Below, piece after piece: positions 11,501 to 20,437 of a stretch of DNA of 64,000 nucleotides. The stretch is from Leishmania martiniquensis. Its lineage: Eukaryota > Euglenozoa > Kinetoplastea > Trypanosomatida > Trypanosomatidae. A program made the translations under genes and the position numbers. Location: assembly GCF_017916325.1 (NCBI RefSeq), contig NC_090149.1:2501-66500 (forward strand), in the 5' to 3' direction. The notes under the pieces are model-generated. The model was given only the letters and a program-made list of their open reading frames with translations, did not search any database and was not told the DNA's origin. Position 1 is the first letter of the stretch. Every line of letters starts with the position of its first letter.

Positions 11501-11702
11501 ACTCATTATGCTTTTTATGCTGATGCTTTCTACTGGCATACCAGAGCTGCAAACCCTACATGACATCGAGTGGCTACGCACAGTACTTCTTCTGAACCGC
11601 AGCGATGAGGAGGCCTCCGAGCACTACAAGAACCTCATCAACGACGCACTGAACAATTTTCGCACCCTTCTGAACGACTATATCCACATCATGGCGCACT
11701 GA
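8559..11702 (+). CDS. Phosphatidylinositol 3-kinase with class I-like architecture
   Basis: A 1047-residue lipid kinase that phosphorylates the 3-position of inositol lipids. Domains in order: unrecognised N-terminus (1-~140); a Ras-binding-like domain (about 150-270, core FVFRVKGRNEYLYGSKPL then RYIRDC, the pattern of p110 RBDs); C2 (about 290-500); helical PIK domain (about 535-720); kinase domain from about 755. In the kinase, KKLPLWLAF and FKSGDDLRQD are followed by the catalytic loop GDRHNDN (903-909) and the Mg-binding DFG (from D922). The activation loop continues HFLGNYKTKFGIKRE, carrying the basic KR box of class I enzymes rather than the short class III (VPS34) loop. No p85-binding ABD is evident. 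The family is certain; the class assignment is my inference from the RBD and loop. It may have been annotated simply as a PI3K or VPS34 relative elsewhere. Confidence 0.92.
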   Translation: MSTRRQLQLPKQWEKFRVGIEEELRQDELSEAAIKGELNRFNECSRHTVSVLTDGLRSLVFGSEESAASSRDIDDAVEYIVGPQHTWNSNCEEVREFRRLIGTAYMNEWKLFQSFNPTVPERLAKRSLPQLFLLPPLQKAQADLLIRVSASKASSVYGMIPMHLWYVDLAGQRCSSMQEFSFDTVADSAIKLATNRLSELMTMKGKMNGGKRVFVFRVKGRNEYLYGSKPLIDFRYIRDCVSKQLDIHLIVEPKNERILVAPLFYPSYPSQARPSPRHGELCKSNASEISLWSLSRKLSLRIIGGFEKLIVSPTRMKEENMRDSANLYLAVLVEAYVGTWRCCEPQITGWQLRENAKNIDGSATKLLWKDGGTVTFSIDLSNVPRELKLCFTLVAAPNDKIAGGKAATAEDVIAAAEDSARRTDEQGFSVLFLGTAATQLFDYAAKMRMGTGRICLWDGKTRANPIGLNSINPDVNACTFEVEFPCFDKPVVFPSGRPPRQKKEDAQRNLEDREAALSSHLINNHVEQLRQLKRVLAYDPLEHLTSDDKTILWKYREMLLDRPQAMAKVLSAVNWLMPFDVYEAHCLLRRWRPLAAFDALQLLDAQYADLAVREQAVEYIDEMSDYELRGCILQLVQVLKYEPYHYSALARFLLRRSLRSNHIIGHYVFWYLAAEVKNPAICERHGLLLEELIKRSPLRWGYLRQVYVCNELLQCALSVQRAPKKDRIKCLHESLAQVRFPQRFTLALNPSMECCAVEINQCKVMCSKKLPLWLAFRNHLNQDDLFFVIFKSGDDLRQDLFTLQLLELMDGLWKATGLDLHLTPYGCISTGEGVGMIEVVMNSDTIANITRQEGGAQAAFSDEPMLNWLRRFNHDRSDVERCMWNFVLSVAGYTVATYVLGIGDRHNDNIMLRQDGTLFHIDFGHFLGNYKTKFGIKRETAPFIFTPMYLYAMGGSSSPIFKHFVDVACQAYNALRRHSSTLIMLFMLMLSTGIPELQTLHDIEWLRTVLLLNRSDEEASEHYKNLINDALNNFRTLLNDYIHIMAH

Positions 11703-12236
11703 GGCCGGCGTCATATATTCAAGACATGATTGTTTTTTTTTCTCCTTGCTTCGGCGAACGCTGCTGTCGCTCCTACTATGACCAACTCGTTTGTGTTGGT
11801 CTCATTTGCGTGCGTTTCGATTTCAAGCATCAAAAAACCCAAAAGGAGAGCGCGCGAGGCGCGCACATTATTTTGTATAGACCGCTCGCTGTGCCCCTTT
11901 TAACTCGGTATTCATTTATTGCTCTCAAGAGGGTCACCTCAAACCTCTACTGGTGGCAGTAGGACTGTGCACTCGGTGTGGCTTAGAGAGCACTAAAATT
12001 TGTGCGCTTGCGCTGTAGGCATAAGAGGTCAGATATGCGTAGGAAGGGTTGTATTCGCCGCCATTTAGTCTTTTGAAGTCTTAGGCACACTACCTGGCAA
12101 CCTGCATTCGTTCTCTGGGACTTTTCCCCCTTCTGTTTTCTTTACATAGGATAGGGCTGCGCCTTCTCTCTTCACTGAAACTGCACACTGCCAGCATCAG
12201 TGGCACCACACGGGCAGGCACGTGCCAACGTACAAG
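11703..12236. other. Intergenic region PI3K - membrane protein
   Basis: About 530 bases with scattered T/C-rich stretches, including a T run at 11731-11739, and a pyrimidine-rich tract at 12120-12180 that could serve trans-splicing. No gene is visible. Confidence 0.7.
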
Positions 12237-13049
12237 ATGGTAGCGTGGGGCCCGCTGCAGCGGCAGCTGCTGGCCTACATTACGCGCCATCCCAAATTTC
12301 AGGAAGCTGTGAAGAAAGGGTGGCAGGGCATGGCGGCTCACTCGACGGTTCAGAGAGCGAAGCAAAGCGCGTACGCTGCGCTTTCGAAGATGAGCGCGAA
12401 AGCCACTCGCAGTGATAGCGAGTCGGGCGCGAAAGCGGATGCTAGTGCAATGAAACGGACGCTCGACACATGGAGGCAAAGGATCAGTAGTGGCTGGTAC
12501 AAGTATAAGACTAGCGTAGTGAGCTTTATTGCTGCGAACTTTATGGTGATACTGATGCTTCTTCAATTCAGTCCAATGCTGTGGCACTCGGCGAAGCGCT
12601 GCATTCAGTACTTTGCTGAAGTTCCGTCAAGGGTTGAGGCGGAGCATGAAGTGAGGCGCAGGGGACGAAAAGCAGAAGCGGCTGAGGAGGCTCTCCGCTC
12701 CAAGGCGGAAGCCCCAACTGAGGGCAGGGGTTATGCAATTTTCGGAAGTGAGCCGCCGCCCCAGCCTGCCTGGGGAAGCCACGCGGAGCGCGACGCGCAA
12801 GCGCCGAGACCGTCACAGTCTTGGCAGACGTCGTATTCACTCCTCGATGACACTGTCGGCACCGAGCAGGGGCCAGATGCACAGCAGTCGTTTAACGATA
12901 TGCACAAGGATTTGTTTCGAACATCCGATGGCAGTGCGCTCGTAAACTTCGACACATCTTTTCTGGTGAAAATGGGCGATGAGACCACGTTTACGTCTTC
13001 TCTAGAGAGAGAAGCGCTCACGGGAAGTGTGTCCTCTCGTCCGTTGTAA
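12237..13049 (+). CDS. Conserved-looking small protein with one membrane segment, unknown function
   Basis: A 270-residue protein that I do not recognise. The N-terminal ~90 residues are basic and probably helical (MVAWGPLQRQLLAYITRHP, then many Ala/Lys/Ser). One hydrophobic segment at about residues 93-116 (VVSFIAANFMVILMLLQF) is a good single transmembrane helix. A charged Arg/Glu/Ala helix follows (about 130-165), then a low-complexity polar C-terminal tail. The reading frame extends 15 bases upstream without an ATG, so 12237 is the first ATG. The basic N-terminus suggests an organelle membrane, but I cannot choose between mitochondrion and ER. It lies between the PI3K and JBP2 genes. Confidence 0.75.
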   Translation: MVAWGPLQRQLLAYITRHPKFQEAVKKGWQGMAAHSTVQRAKQSAYAALSKMSAKATRSDSESGAKADASAMKRTLDTWRQRISSGWYKYKTSVVSFIAANFMVILMLLQFSPMLWHSAKRCIQYFAEVPSRVEAEHEVRRRGRKAEAAEEALRSKAEAPTEGRGYAIFGSEPPPQPAWGSHAERDAQAPRPSQSWQTSYSLLDDTVGTEQGPDAQQSFNDMHKDLFRTSDGSALVNFDTSFLVKMGDETTFTSSLEREALTGSVSSRPL

Positions 13050-13707
13050 GGCTGTCCGCTACACTATCCTCCAGCTCCTTCTTTCCGTTCTCTCACTACC
13101 TACCCGCGTATTTCACCATCCAGGTGTTCTCGGGATATTTTTCTTGTTCTTTCCGCCTTCTCACCAGTTCTCTGCTGCGGCAGCGTAATCGCTTCTGAAT
13201 ATTGCAGGATAACCGAATTGCAGCAAACAAAAAAGCCATGCGCGCTTCCCCTTTTCACTGTTGTTGGCAGATGTTTGCAGATTTCACGAGATAGGCCGCT
13301 GGAAATAATGCCTGTTTCTTATTGTTATTGTCCGGCGGGGAGGGGAGGGGGGGTAAGCCAGTCGCGCGTCTACCTGATGTCATGGTCATTACGCGATTTC
13401 TCTCTGTAGCATGTCCCTTGATTGCCTAATACGTTGCGTCCCTGCACGCCTTCCGCCATCTCTCAGCTGCCCTCTCCTCAGTCGCAAGAAAAAAATGGCT
13501 GCACAACGCTTCTCAACACCGTTACCTTTCTTTTGATGTTTCGTTGTGCATTTTGCCATTTGCATTCGCTTGCGCGCACACGCACACACGCACGCCGCGT
13601 TTTTTTTCAGTAGTGGCACCAAGTAGAGTCAGTGGTTGTAGCGTCGAAGCTGCTCCCATCCCCTCCCCCCTCCTCTGCCTTCCTCAGCAACTGAGGGGGA
13701 AGCTGTC
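13050..13707. other. Intergenic region upstream of JBP2
   Basis: About 660 bases. It contains a G-rich run at 13336-13352 (four or more G, A, four G, A, seven G; potential quadruplex), a pyrimidine-rich tract at 13650-13686 ending in CAG at 13685-13687 (probable trans-splice site), and CA-rich repeats near 13576-13590. Confidence 0.7.
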
Positions 13708-16700
13708 ATGCCAAGCGGACTGATGCGGGCAAACACCAGTGAGGAGCTGGAGTCGATACTAGACATCGTGCAATCGTCCGGCGAAATTGCAATCGTCTTC
13801 GCTTCACCGAGCATTGCCGATCTGGAGACGATTACAAGCGAAACGCAGCGTCGGCAACTGCGCATTGCAGGAATCCCTCGCGGCGGGTACACCATTCTAC
13901 CTGCCATTCCGTTATACGATGACGAGCTGCTTCAGATGTGTCAGAGGTACACCGGCGCAAACGACTACGAGAAGGCGGAAATCCGAAACAGTTTGTATGT
14001 GAGAGAATACCCACTGTTCGCGTACAGCACTCGGCATCAGAAGACGATGTTTCACCCTGCCGATTACGTGAGCCGTATTCTCCAGTTCTGCTTCCAGTAC
14101 GTGCAGGTACCCGACGCAGATGTTTTGTCGCTGCAGGACAGGAGTCCCTTCCTTCATATCTCCCCTGTGAAGGAGATTTGCGAACATCTTCGCCTCATCG
14201 TTCGCGGCACCCCAGTGGCACCAAACGGGTCCGAGTCGCCAGTGCCAGAGCAGCTTCGCTTTCATGCTGAGTCAGACGCTGAGAGGCTTGCAGCCGAGCG
14301 TGTGGGCGCTGTGTCTATGGCACCAAGTAGTGGTGGCCCCTCGGAGACGGAGCAAACCTCTCTTTTGACCGGTGTCGCGGCGTCGGCGCTGTTTCAGAAA
14401 GGCGCAGTGGAGGAAGTCGACCGGGACAGTGAGGAGGCTGAAGATCTTACTGGCGAAGAGACAGTTGATGCGGTGCACGGCTTTCATGCAGAGTACTTGA
14501 CCTTGGACGGGTTTGAGCTTGTGACGAAAGCGTCCATTTTCTACGACCGTGAAGGGGAAGGACAGCGCGTCGTCGCTGTGTACATTCCTGGAGGGGTACC
14601 AAAGGACACGTGCCGCGCTGCAGCCGCTGTCTTGGAGCCAGCGGCGACGAAAAAAAATTTGCGGGCAGCCACGAATGGTGGGCTGCCACCAGACACCGGG
14701 ATTGTGGGCTACTATGATTACCTGACGAATCCTACCCGACACAAGTGCAGAGAGACAGAATTTAGCCGCAAAAATTGGGGCCTTTTCTCTCAGTGCGAGC
14801 CGCTGCTGAAGCATCTTGATAAGCTGTACAGTCAGTTGGCCCCGATGCATCATCATCTGCAGAAGGTAGCCATCCCGTCACAATACCAGTTGTGTGGAAC
14901 AGTCTTCAGCACCATCACAGTGAATAGAAATTTTCGCACCGCTGTGCACACCGACAAGGGGGACTTTCGGAGCGGCCTTGGGGTTCTCTCAGTCATCAAC
15001 GGCGAGTTTGAGGGTTGCCACCTCGCTATCAAAAGGCTCAAGAAGGCGTTTCAGCTCAAAGTCGGCGACGTCCTTCTTTTCGACACGTCTCTGGAGCACG
15101 GGAACACGGAAGTGATGAGCCCAGAATTGCACTGGCAGCGAACCAGTGTAGTGTGCTACCTGCGCACTGGGCTTATGTCCTCTGTGTGCGAGATGGAGCG
15201 ACGGAAGCACCTGAATCGGCTCATGCTCCAACAATTGCTCAACACGGAGGTTCGCCATGCTACCGTCAACATCAACGGTGCCGATAGTAGTCTGCCGCCG
15301 CTGTTTGTACCGACACGCTTGGCGAGTCATTTGGCGCCAGTGCAGCTTGCCGCCCTCGGCTTCATTGCGGAGCGGACGGAGAAACAGAGTGGGTGCGTCG
15401 TGGCGATGACCATGGGGCTCGGCAAAACGCTTGTAGCACTCACGCTGTGCTTCTCACAACTGCACATCGCGCCAAAGGCTGACATCCTCATCCTCACACC
15501 AAAGCCGATCATCAGTCACTGGGTGGAGGAGAAGAACAAGTGGGGCATGCACGGGCTTCACTTTGCGCACTTCGTCGCCTCCGATGGGCTCAACTCTTTA
15601 GAGTTCGAGCAGCAGCTCCTCGAATACGAGCGGCAGAAGAATCACGAGAAGCCCAAGTCAGGCCATGTCTTCGTCATCAATAGTGAGTACCTGGGCGGGT
15701 TTCTGCGGCGCTTCAAGCGATTCACGCCCTTCCTCATGATCGTGGATGAGGGTCACCGAGTCGCTTCGAAAGGGAATAAATTGACGGAATCACTTGATCG
15801 CCTACGGTGCAACCTCCGCGTTGTGCTGTCCGGCACGCCTATGCAAAACGACGCCAGCGAACTTTACCGGCTAGTAGGGTGGGTGAACAGAGGCGTTGGT
15901 AAGGTGTTGCCGCCGAAGCGTTTCCAGGAGCTCGCGAATGATATCAATCAGTTCGTCGAGGGCGATGACGGGGCCTTCTACAATGCGGTCATGGCACAGG
16001 AGTACATTCAGGAGTGGATGCGTGGGTTTGTGTTCCGAGAAATGGAAAACGACCTACCGCCGCTGCATGATTACCTCTTGATATGCGGCTCCTCCGATGT
16101 GCAGCGGGAGTATGAGGAGAAGTTGGGGCTCACAGAAGCAGCGATGGCAGCCCTAAAAGCTACGGAGCACCGACCCCATCACCTCTCCACTCACCCTGCG
16201 TGCTACCTGGCCTTCGTCTCCGACAGTTACCAATCGATGGTAAGCGGGTGGACAGTGCGCGCGCAGGCTCACACGTCACGACTGCGAGCGTCCCAGCTGG
16301 ACGAGATCGATACTATGCGACTTGAGCAGTACGTTCAGATGGTCGAAAACGAGCATCTCGATACCTTCATCAACGTGAGCGGGAAGATGCGGGTCCTCGT
16401 TGATATTGTGCTTCGCGTGCAGGCTCGCAAGGAGAAGCTCATCATCTTCTCCCTCTATGTGGGCTCGCAGGATCTGATTCATCGCACCCTGACAGCGCTG
16501 CGGGTCTGCACATTTACTGTTCGCGGCCGTGACTCACAGGACCGTCGCCGCCGTGCGATGCAGGAATTCAGCGAGAACAAAGACCTCATTGTTCTGGTAC
16601 TGTCGACAAAGATCGCCGCCTACGGTCTAGATTTCACGACTGCGAATCATGTCGTGCTGTTCGACTCATGGTGGAACCCGCAGGTGGACGCACAGGCCAT

Positions 16701-17001
16701 CGCGCGCGCGTACCGGAGAAATCAACGGAAGCCGGTGACCGTGTATCGTCTTATTTCGACAACCGAAAACAAGTTCGTACTTCGCTCACAGACGCGAAAA
16801 ATTGCCCTGTTCAAGTGCATCCTTCATGAGCGCACCAGTCGGCAGGCGCTGCCGGGGGAGCTCGAGGACTGCGTAGCGAACGAGCAAGATGACGAGCGGC
16901 GAGAGTTTTGGGAGAAGCTGAAAAGGACGCCTCTCGCTGGTGGCAGCCGTGCGTTGCTAAACGTGTATCGCTATCAGGAGAGCATTCGCGAAAGCGAATG
17001 A
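13708..17001 (+). CDS. JBP2: J-binding protein 2, thymidine dioxygenase with SWI2/SNF2 domain
   Basis: A 1097-residue protein that hydroxylates thymine in nuclear DNA, the first step in making base J (glucosylated hydroxymethyluracil), which marks telomeres and transcription termini. The N-terminal TET/JBP dioxygenase half holds the iron site HxD at H414 and D416 (VHTDKGD), the distal His at H464 (LEHGNTEV) and the 2-oxoglutarate Arg at R486 (VCYLR). The C-terminal half is a SNF2 helicase: Walker A MTMGLGKT with K573, Walker B DEGH at 680-683, SGTPMQNDASELY (motif III), and a C-terminal lobe with QAIARAYRRNQ (motif VI). Length matches Leishmania JBP2 (about 1100). All key residues are intact, so it should be active. 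A second in-frame ATG six codons in (MRANTSEELE) is an alternative start. Confidence 0.97.
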   Translation: MPSGLMRANTSEELESILDIVQSSGEIAIVFASPSIADLETITSETQRRQLRIAGIPRGGYTILPAIPLYDDELLQMCQRYTGANDYEKAEIRNSLYVREYPLFAYSTRHQKTMFHPADYVSRILQFCFQYVQVPDADVLSLQDRSPFLHISPVKEICEHLRLIVRGTPVAPNGSESPVPEQLRFHAESDAERLAAERVGAVSMAPSSGGPSETEQTSLLTGVAASALFQKGAVEEVDRDSEEAEDLTGEETVDAVHGFHAEYLTLDGFELVTKASIFYDREGEGQRVVAVYIPGGVPKDTCRAAAAVLEPAATKKNLRAATNGGLPPDTGIVGYYDYLTNPTRHKCRETEFSRKNWGLFSQCEPLLKHLDKLYSQLAPMHHHLQKVAIPSQYQLCGTVFSTITVNRNFRTAVHTDKGDFRSGLGVLSVINGEFEGCHLAIKRLKKAFQLKVGDVLLFDTSLEHGNTEVMSPELHWQRTSVVCYLRTGLMSSVCEMERRKHLNRLMLQQLLNTEVRHATVNINGADSSLPPLFVPTRLASHLAPVQLAALGFIAERTEKQSGCVVAMTMGLGKTLVALTLCFSQLHIAPKADILILTPKPIISHWVEEKNKWGMHGLHFAHFVASDGLNSLEFEQQLLEYERQKNHEKPKSGHVFVINSEYLGGFLRRFKRFTPFLMIVDEGHRVASKGNKLTESLDRLRCNLRVVLSGTPMQNDASELYRLVGWVNRGVGKVLPPKRFQELANDINQFVEGDDGAFYNAVMAQEYIQEWMRGFVFREMENDLPPLHDYLLICGSSDVQREYEEKLGLTEAAMAALKATEHRPHHLSTHPACYLAFVSDSYQSMVSGWTVRAQAHTSRLRASQLDEIDTMRLEQYVQMVENEHLDTFINVSGKMRVLVDIVLRVQARKEKLIIFSLYVGSQDLIHRTLTALRVCTFTVRGRDSQDRRRRAMQEFSENKDLIVLVLSTKIAAYGLDFTTANHVVLFDSWWNPQVDAQAIARAYRRNQRKPVTVYRLISTTENKFVLRSQTRKIALFKCILHERTSRQALPGELEDCVANEQDDERREFWEKLKRTPLAGGSRALLNVYRYQESIRESE

Positions 17002-17047
17002 CTGCAGCTAGTGGCAAGGGAACGGCATCTTTTCGGCGTCAACTGCA

Positions 17048-17078
17048 TGTGTGTGTGTCTGTGTGTGTGTGTGTGTGT
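17048..17078. repeat. (GT)n microsatellite
   Basis: GT dinucleotide run with one CT interruption, in the 3' flank of JBP2. Confidence 0.9.
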
Positions 17079-17332
17079 TGTGTCTTATTCCCTTTAGACG
17101 TTGTCCTTGTCTGTGTGTATGTGCGTGTGCTTCAGGCGCCCCATGTGCGCCCTCCTCTGCTTCCTTATTCCTTCTTTTTCCCTTTGGTGCTCGCCTCTTT
17201 CTCTCTCTATCGTGTGTGTGTGTGTGTGGTCAAGGGGGGAATAGCCATGAAGTGCACTCATTCTTACGCGTGTGAGTTGTTTTTTTTTCTTTGCGCAACG
17301 TTGCTCTCACAGACTTCGCGCACCGATCGTAG

Positions 17333-17350
17333 TAATAATAATAATAATAA
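17333..17350. repeat. (TAA)6 microsatellite
   Basis: Six perfect TAA units, unusual in this GC-rich genome. Confidence 0.9.
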
Positions 17351-18103
17351 GCAAAGAGCGTTGGGCTTGGTTGTGTGCGCAATTCCGATTGACGTAGACC
17401 ACGGTGTCGGTCTGGTGTTTTTCTCTTTGGGGGGACGAACTCGCCCTTCGAGGCCACTGTCGAACTCCTCGTCAGCACTGAGCGCAGCTTTACATCGCAT
17501 CTCTCTCGTCTCTATACTACCGATTTACCTTCTGTCGACTGCTCGTTCTTTCTTTCTGAGTGTGAGCTGGCAGGCACTTAAGACTGCGCTTAGGGCCCAA
17601 TCTATGGTGATTATTCCGATGTCGACTTAAAACAGTGAGCGTGCCTGGCTGTGATTCGGTGCGCTCTGCGCTTATCGTTTGGTATCCGGCAGAGCCCTGT
17701 GTTGTGTCTGTTCTTGTTGTGGGTGTTCGGTCACCGTCTCTTCTCCGCTTTGTCATATACATGAGGATACATGCATACAGAGATGTATACGCACATATAT
17801 ATATATATCCTTCCTCCCTGCGCTTCGTTTTGTTTTGACCCCGCTGCTCGCCGATGTGCATGTGTATTAGGAAAGGGGGCTCAGAGCAGTCATGTAGCCG
17901 TTTGCTGGGTAGTGTCTCTTCCTCCTGGTGAAACCCGTCTACGGCTGCAGGGAGGGTTCCGGAGGAGGGGGCGATGTGGGCAACAACAGCGGAAGAGGGG
18001 AGTGCCACGGTGAGCGTGGCGTTTCTGCGCCAATAGTACTACCTGGAGTAGGACGTCTCTGTTGTCATCACCTCCCCGCTCACCTAACTACCTCTCTCAC
18101 TAT

Positions 18104-20437
18104 ATGGCCCCTTCCTCTCCTCTCATGGCAAGTCACCACTGCTGCCTTGTCTGCATACGTAACGCTGCGCATATACTCGCACAGGCCTGTGCGAGGCTCT
18201 TTAGGGGCTTCTTGCCACGCTCAGTATTCGCCGCGTCTATGAAGCGGGGCGTGCTGCACGCTAAGAGCCTCCACGTGCTGCGGCGGTTGCTCGGACCCAT
18301 TGTTGCACTGTATATTTCGCGATGCAGAGCCAAAGCCGACGTGTTACGTGAGGCGCCGCTATACCAGGCTCCCAGCTTGGACGCTCTGAAGGCATTTGCG
18401 CTTTTCTCGAAATGGCCAGACTTGGCGCTGAGGGAATGGCTACTACATGGTGTAATGGTGGTTCACAGAAAAGGGACATGCATTGGCTTCGCAGGAGAGC
18501 CACCGCAAACTGCGCATGTTTACTGGGTGCTCTCCGGTGAAGTCACTCAGGTGCCGACGAAGAGCGAGCTATGCGAGTGTGCTGGCGAGCTGCCGCGCTT
18601 GCCACCGAACGCACCGAAGACTGGCCCAGCGGTTTTGCCTTCTTACTTTCTCGAAGATGCAGCGAAGGGGGTACTGCATGCCCTCACTCCCACTCAGGGG
18701 CGCATCGTGGAATCACTGGCAAAATACAAGGCGGGTTGTCTTGTGGATGCTGAGGGGCTGCTGCTCGGTGGCGGAAGGCAGCGCTCGCTGCGATGTAAGG
18801 CAGACGCTGTTATGCTGAGCTTTCCTTTTTCGCGCCTTTTGAGGATAGTTCAGTGCTTGCCCATCCCTGTGCGCAGCCGTGCCATGGATGTTGCGCGCAG
18901 CGTTGCCCAAAGTGCAATGGCACAGTTGGCGGATAAACCATCTGCGCTCTCCCTCATCTCGGCCAATCCAGTCCTGCAAGGTCTTTCGCTGAGAGCCCTG
19001 CAGACCTTGCGACTCCAGATGCAGCCACTCGTGTTTCTGCAATTCGAGGTCATCTGTCACAATGTGGCAAACTCGGACAAAGTCTTCTTTCTCAACTACG
19101 GCAGGGTCCTAATCGAAGACAGCAGGGGCTGTTTCTCAACTATCACGTCGAAGGCGTCGACCGCTGTCGGGCTGGAGACGCTTGTGCCGTGCCGGCTTCC
19201 GGATTACTACGATCAGAAGCTGCGGGCAAAGGCGGTCGCGTACTCTGAGATGTGGTACATTCCCACCGCCGCGCTGCTGGCCGTCTGCGATGCCGCATTA
19301 CAGCTCCGCTGCGCGCAAACGGCTACGCAACTTGTAGGCAGCTGCACGAACCGTCTCGCACTAGCATCTTCGCTGCGTGTATGCCCTTGCTTCGCGGGCA
19401 TTTCCGAGGCGGCCATAGCTGCTGTTGCTAAAGCGTTGCAGGCGCGAGTGCACTGTGCGGGTGACACGATTGTCTCCTCGAAGCGGTCGCCTAACGCGGG
19501 TATTCTTGTAGTTGCTGGTGTAGTATGTGCGCATTCGGACCGGGCAAAAGCTGCCCAGTTCCTGAGCGCAGGCGAGGCTCGCTACTTTTGTGAGTGCTTT
19601 GTGAAGATGAGGCTAGAGGAGTCGGTGGTCTCGCAGAGCAGCTCAATTGTGCTCCACGGGTCTCCTGCAAGAATATTTGAGTCTATGGAGCTGAATGCCG
19701 CCTGGGATGACATAAAGATCATGCTTGACAGAGCACAAGAGTACGTGAATGGCAAGTATGGGACTGGGGCCAGCGACCTCAGCAAGGCGCAGAATGCAGC
19801 ATCAGAGCGGGTACGAGCCCGTAAGCGTCGCTGCGCGGAGGCTCTGCCTCCAGTGTCTCCGTCAAACCCCAGCATCAGCGCCACTAGCGCCCTCACCTTG
19901 CTAGAGAATGAGCTCCTAGTCAGCCTAGCATGGCACTTGCAAGCACTGCACCCTGACTCCGCGGACGAGGCGAAATTCGGCCTCTTTCGAGAAGGGCAGC
20001 GGACGATAGAGGACAACGACGCCCCAGGTGGTTCTCTCCCAACTGCAGAGTGCTTTTCCCTAGATGAAGAAGGCAAGCTTGTCATCTGTACGTCTCCAGC
20101 ACTGGCTGCCCCTGCGCATCCCTTGACAGAGACCTCTGTCGCTCCCTCACCAGCGGTTGTCGCTGCGAAAGCCAACGCCGTCGCTGCATCCTTGCATCAA
20201 GAAGAGAAAAGGAAAGAACGAGCTGCGGTGACGCAGGCGGCAGCAGCAGTTGCTCCGAGATCACTGCGCGCGGCAGTGTGCGCACCAATTCACGAAGAAG
20301 GGAAACGAGGCAGAACTCCGTCCTCCCGCCTCACCGCGTTACGCGCGGAGGCAGCACGCCTCCGAGATGAAGCAGATGGCCTAGACCGGCGAAAAGAATA
20401 CCAGCGTCAGGTGTTGCGCGCGAAGCACTCTTTGTGA
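18104..20437 (+). CDS. Large protein with possible cyclic-nucleotide-binding-like folds
   Basis: A 777-residue protein with no family I can name firmly. Three segments resemble the beta-roll of cyclic-nucleotide-binding domains: about 120-150 (HRKGTCIGFAGEPP then VYWVLSGEV), about 311-345 (VICHNVANSDKVFFLNYGRV) and about 447-480 (HCAGDTIVSSKRSPNAGILV then AGVV). Each has the G-D/N and x-V-x-x-G-x-V rhythm, but none shows a clear FGE...RAA phosphate cassette, so nucleotide binding is doubtful. A Ser/Ala-rich linker (about 580-740) precedes a short charged coiled coil at the C-terminus (LTALRAEAARLRDEADGLDR). The start is uncertain: in-frame ATGs occur at 18104, 18125 and 18239, and the frame is open above them. 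The neighbouring JBP2 gives no functional hint. Confidence 0.8.
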   Translation: MAPSSPLMASHHCCLVCIRNAAHILAQACARLFRGFLPRSVFAASMKRGVLHAKSLHVLRRLLGPIVALYISRCRAKADVLREAPLYQAPSLDALKAFALFSKWPDLALREWLLHGVMVVHRKGTCIGFAGEPPQTAHVYWVLSGEVTQVPTKSELCECAGELPRLPPNAPKTGPAVLPSYFLEDAAKGVLHALTPTQGRIVESLAKYKAGCLVDAEGLLLGGGRQRSLRCKADAVMLSFPFSRLLRIVQCLPIPVRSRAMDVARSVAQSAMAQLADKPSALSLISANPVLQGLSLRALQTLRLQMQPLVFLQFEVICHNVANSDKVFFLNYGRVLIEDSRGCFSTITSKASTAVGLETLVPCRLPDYYDQKLRAKAVAYSEMWYIPTAALLAVCDAALQLRCAQTATQLVGSCTNRLALASSLRVCPCFAGISEAAIAAVAKALQARVHCAGDTIVSSKRSPNAGILVVAGVVCAHSDRAKAAQFLSAGEARYFCECFVKMRLEESVVSQSSSIVLHGSPARIFESMELNAAWDDIKIMLDRAQEYVNGKYGTGASDLSKAQNAASERVRARKRRCAEALPPVSPSNPSISATSALTLLENELLVSLAWHLQALHPDSADEAKFGLFREGQRTIEDNDAPGGSLPTAECFSLDEEGKLVICTSPALAAPAHPLTETSVAPSPAVVAAKANAVAASLHQEEKRKERAAVTQAAAAVAPRSLRAAVCAPIHEEGKRGRTPSSRLTALRAEAARLRDEADGLDRRKEYQRQVLRAKHSL

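Larger units (their letters stand above)
17002..18103. other. Intergenic region JBP2 - CNB-like gene
   Basis: About 1.1 kb without a coding-like frame. It is rich in simple repeats: GT runs at 17048-17078 and about 17212-17228, (TAA)6 at 17333-17350, and an AT run at 17794-17808. It ends in a strongly pyrimidine-rich stretch at 18050-18122 suited to trans-splicing. Confidence 0.75.
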
